Of a DNA stretch of 64,000 nucleotides, positions 62,324 to 64,000 are shown in pieces. The stretch comes from CAYNHF01 sp964397045. GTDB lineage: Bacteria; Actinomycetota; Acidimicrobiia; Spongiisociales; UBA5794. The notes beneath the pieces were generated by a model that was not told where the DNA came from, did no database searches, and was given only the letters and a program-made list of their open reading frames with translations. Where the stretch lies: positions 1 through 64,000 of the forward strand of contig CAYNHF010000051.1 in NCBI GenBank assembly GCA_964397045.1, given 5' to 3'. The position numbers and the translations under genes are program-made. Positions within the stretch are counted from its first letter, which is position 1. Each line of letters opens with the position of its first letter.

Positions 62324-63805
62324 ATGCCTACACCCCTCGATCGGCCGCCCGCGTGGGTGCAAGACGCCATCTTCTATCAGATCTTTCCCGACCGCTTCGC
62401 CAAGTCGGAGCGGGTCGAGAAGCCCACCAACCTGGAGCCCTGGGCTGATCCACCGACCGTCCACGGGTACAAGGGTGGAGATCTGCTCGGCGTGGTCGAG
62501 CATCTCGACTATCTCAGCGATCTGGGGATCAATGCGATCTACTTCAACCCCATCTTCCAAAGTGCGGCGAATCACCGCTATCACACCCACGACTACTTCG
62601 CCGTCGATCCGCTGCTCGGAGGCGACGCGGCCTTCGACGAAATGCTCGCCGCCTGTCATGAGCGTGGAATCCGGGTCGTGCTCGACGGCGTGTTCAATCA
62701 CGCCAGCCGCGGATTCTTCCAGTTCAGGGACATCCTCGAAAATGGGCCGGAATCTGCGTGGATCGACTGGTTTTATGTCAACGGCTGGCCCCTACGGCCC
62801 TACAGTGATGAAGGCCCTGCGAACTATGAGGCATGGTGGGGACTCAAAGCACTCCCCAAGTTCAACACCGACAACCCACAGGTGCGTGAGTTCCTCATGC
62901 AGGTCGGCGAGCACTGGGCGCGCAAGGGGATCGACGGCTGGCGCCTCGACGTACCCCAGGAAATCCAGACTCCCGGCTTCTGGGAGGAGTTTCGTGCACG
63001 GGTGAGGGCAGTGAACCCCGACCTCTACGTCGTCGGGGAAATCTGGTCGGATGCCACCCATTACGTCGCGGACGGCACTCGATTCGACGCCACCATGAAC
63101 TACCAGGTCACGACGGCCATTATCTCGTATGCGATTGGTCACCGGGTCAATCCGGCCACCCAACTCCCCAACCCGGCGTACGAGATACAGCCCGCCATCG
63201 ACGCCGCCACCTACGGCGACCGGATCGAACACCACCTCGACGCGTACCCGGACTGGGTCGACCTGGCGAATTTGAATCTGCTCGACTCCCATGACACCGC
63301 CCGAATCGCCACCATCGCGTCCGGTGATCCGACCTCAGTCAAGCTCGCCATGTTCCTGCTGCTGACCTTCCCCGGAGCTCCCTCGATCTACTACGGGGGC
63401 GAGGTCGGTCTCGAAGGCGGCATCGATCCGGACTCGCGTCGCTCCTTCCCGTGGGATGAAGCAGATTGGGACACCGACCTGCGGTCGACCGTCAAACGCC
63501 TCATTGCACTTCGCGCCGCCCATCCTGCGTTGCGAGCTCGCGGATACCGTCGCATCTGGCCGCCGCGCGGTGATCACGGGGAGATGGTTTACGTCTTCGA
63601 GCGTCGTAGCGAAGACGGGGGCCGAATCGTCGGTGCAGTGAATGCCGGGGACGATCGACACACGCTGACCGCTCCGGCCGGTCTCGTCGACCACCTCCAG
63701 GTCGAACTCATCTGGGGTGACGCCGACCTCACGATCGGCGACAACAACCTCCGGGTCTCGATACCCGCCCGCAGCGCCGCGCTGTGGCACGCATCCTCTG
63801 CGTAG
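62324..63805 (+). CDS. GH13 glycosidase (maltodextrin/neopullulanase-like)
   Basis: 493 aa with no signal peptide, so cytoplasmic. GH13 motifs: DAIFYQIFPDRFA, VVLDGVFNHAS, IDGWRLDVP with the nucleophile Asp, YVVGEIWSDA with the acid Glu, and DSHDTARI; the C-terminal domain is beta-rich. The starter WVQDAIFYQIFPDRFAKS and DGVFNH are typical of cyclomaltodextrinase/neopullulanase-type alpha-glucosidases that process imported maltodextrins. It lacks the usual N-terminal CBM34. It meets the glycogen synthase gene tail to tail. Confidence 0.92.
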   Translation: MPTPLDRPPAWVQDAIFYQIFPDRFAKSERVEKPTNLEPWADPPTVHGYKGGDLLGVVEHLDYLSDLGINAIYFNPIFQSAANHRYHTHDYFAVDPLLGGDAAFDEMLAACHERGIRVVLDGVFNHASRGFFQFRDILENGPESAWIDWFYVNGWPLRPYSDEGPANYEAWWGLKALPKFNTDNPQVREFLMQVGEHWARKGIDGWRLDVPQEIQTPGFWEEFRARVRAVNPDLYVVGEIWSDATHYVADGTRFDATMNYQVTTAIISYAIGHRVNPATQLPNPAYEIQPAIDAATYGDRIEHHLDAYPDWVDLANLNLLDSHDTARIATIASGDPTSVKLAMFLLLTFPGAPSIYYGGEVGLEGGIDPDSRRSFPWDEADWDTDLRSTVKRLIALRAAHPALRARGYRRIWPPRGDHGEMVYVFERRSEDGGRIVGAVNAGDDRHTLTAPAGLVDHLQVELIWGDADLTIGDNNLRVSIPARSAALWHASSA

Positions 63806-63808
63806 GCC

Positions 63809-64000
63809 TCATCCGACCAGGGCCGCCTCGAGCACCGCCTCGTAGTCCGCGGCCCTCGCTCCCCACGACCAGTCTGTCTTCATGCCGTTGACCTGCAGAT
63901 CGCGCCACGTGTCCGGCGCGTCCTCCAGCGTCCGCATCGCTTCCCGAATGACACCGTCCAGCGCTTCACTGTTGTAGGGAACGAATCCGAACCCCGTCGC
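63809..64000 (-). CDS. glgA: Glycogen synthase-like (GT5) C-terminus, cut by the window edge
   Basis: The last 63 codons of a gene entering from the right. The sequence ATGFGFVPYNSEAL, then DTWRDLQVNGMKTDWSWG and ARAADYEAVLEA matches the end of bacterial GlgA (family pattern TGF.F..Y...AL ... W..L..NGM..DFSW...A..Y...Y). Only 3 bp separate it from the stop of the convergent GH13 gene. GT5 starch/glycogen synthase versus a related glucosyltransferase cannot be decided from this fragment. Confidence 0.75.
   Translation of the reverse strand, partial: ATGFGFVPYNSEALDGVIREAMRTLEDAPDTWRDLQVNGMKTDWSWGARAADYEAVLEAALVG

Overview
This 64 kb window is high-GC DNA, almost certainly from an Actinomycetota chromosome. 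The clade markers are a four-cysteine WhiB regulator (34500-34781), a bacterial proteasome activator with a C-terminal GMYL tail (36881-37366), a Ddn-type F420-dependent oxidoreductase (10988-11398) and a GAF/HisKA_3 - NarL two-component pair of the DevS/DevR type. Placement near Acidimicrobiia is my inference. I found no rRNA, no complete tRNA, no CRISPR array, no integrase or transposase and no phage genes, so this looks like ordinary chromosomal backbone.

Layout. 1-6321: the 3' part of a very large secreted alpha-amylase/pullulanase fusion. 6445-8661: membrane protein, XRE regulator, ArsR-AHSA1 pair. 8662-9968: a gene-poor stretch with three short reading frames on the minus strand, a strong terminator, a 22-bp palindrome, a 14-bp direct repeat and a partial tRNA-like fold. 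9969-16741: mutarotase-like DUF4380 protein, F420 oxidoreductase, EamA transporter, relic of a second F420 oxidoreductase, HAD dehalogenase, small membrane protein, DUF3352 protein, NagB (apparently with an AUA start) and OsmC. 16892-23805: PpiC lipoprotein, cNMP-binding protein, unknown anchored protein, a heterodimeric ABC exporter behind a possible leader peptide, and an FKBP lipoprotein. 23996-30523: HisC-like aminotransferase overlapping a fused 2-oxoacid dehydrogenase E1, acyl-CoA dehydrogenase, YihY/BrkB protein. 30544-41835: MscS channel, TIGR01777 epimerase, DEAD helicase, cyclophilin, WhiB, two-component pair, Bpa, sulfite-oxidase-like protein, PolX and a CaCA antiporter. 41920-53198: NhaA, DUF547, GNAT, a divergent P-type ATPase, then a minus-strand run (membrane protein, orphan DNA methyltransferase, PheA, Abhydrolase_9 protein, Ser/Thr dehydratase). 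53300-64000: lipoproteins, an unknown membrane protein with an EF-hand-like loop, a frameshifted membrane gene, rhodanese, bactofilin-like protein, HPPD, lipoprotein serpin, MDR oxidoreductase, isochorismatase-like hydrolase, a GH13 enzyme and the end of a glycogen synthase.

How the genes fit together. Alpha-glucan metabolism brackets the window: extracellular starch/pullulan degradation at the left edge, and an apparently cytoplasmic GH13 enzyme facing a glycogen synthase-like gene at the right edge. Ion and stress handling (NhaA, CaCA, MscS, P-type ATPase, OsmC, WhiB, sensor kinase pair) and extracytoplasmic protein folding (PpiC and FKBP lipoproteins) are well represented. Several genes have a TAnnnT hexamer 6-7 nt before the start codon, which suggests leaderless transcripts. 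No single obviously new defence or mobile system is present. The most unexplained piece is the small-ORF region at 8773-9631.
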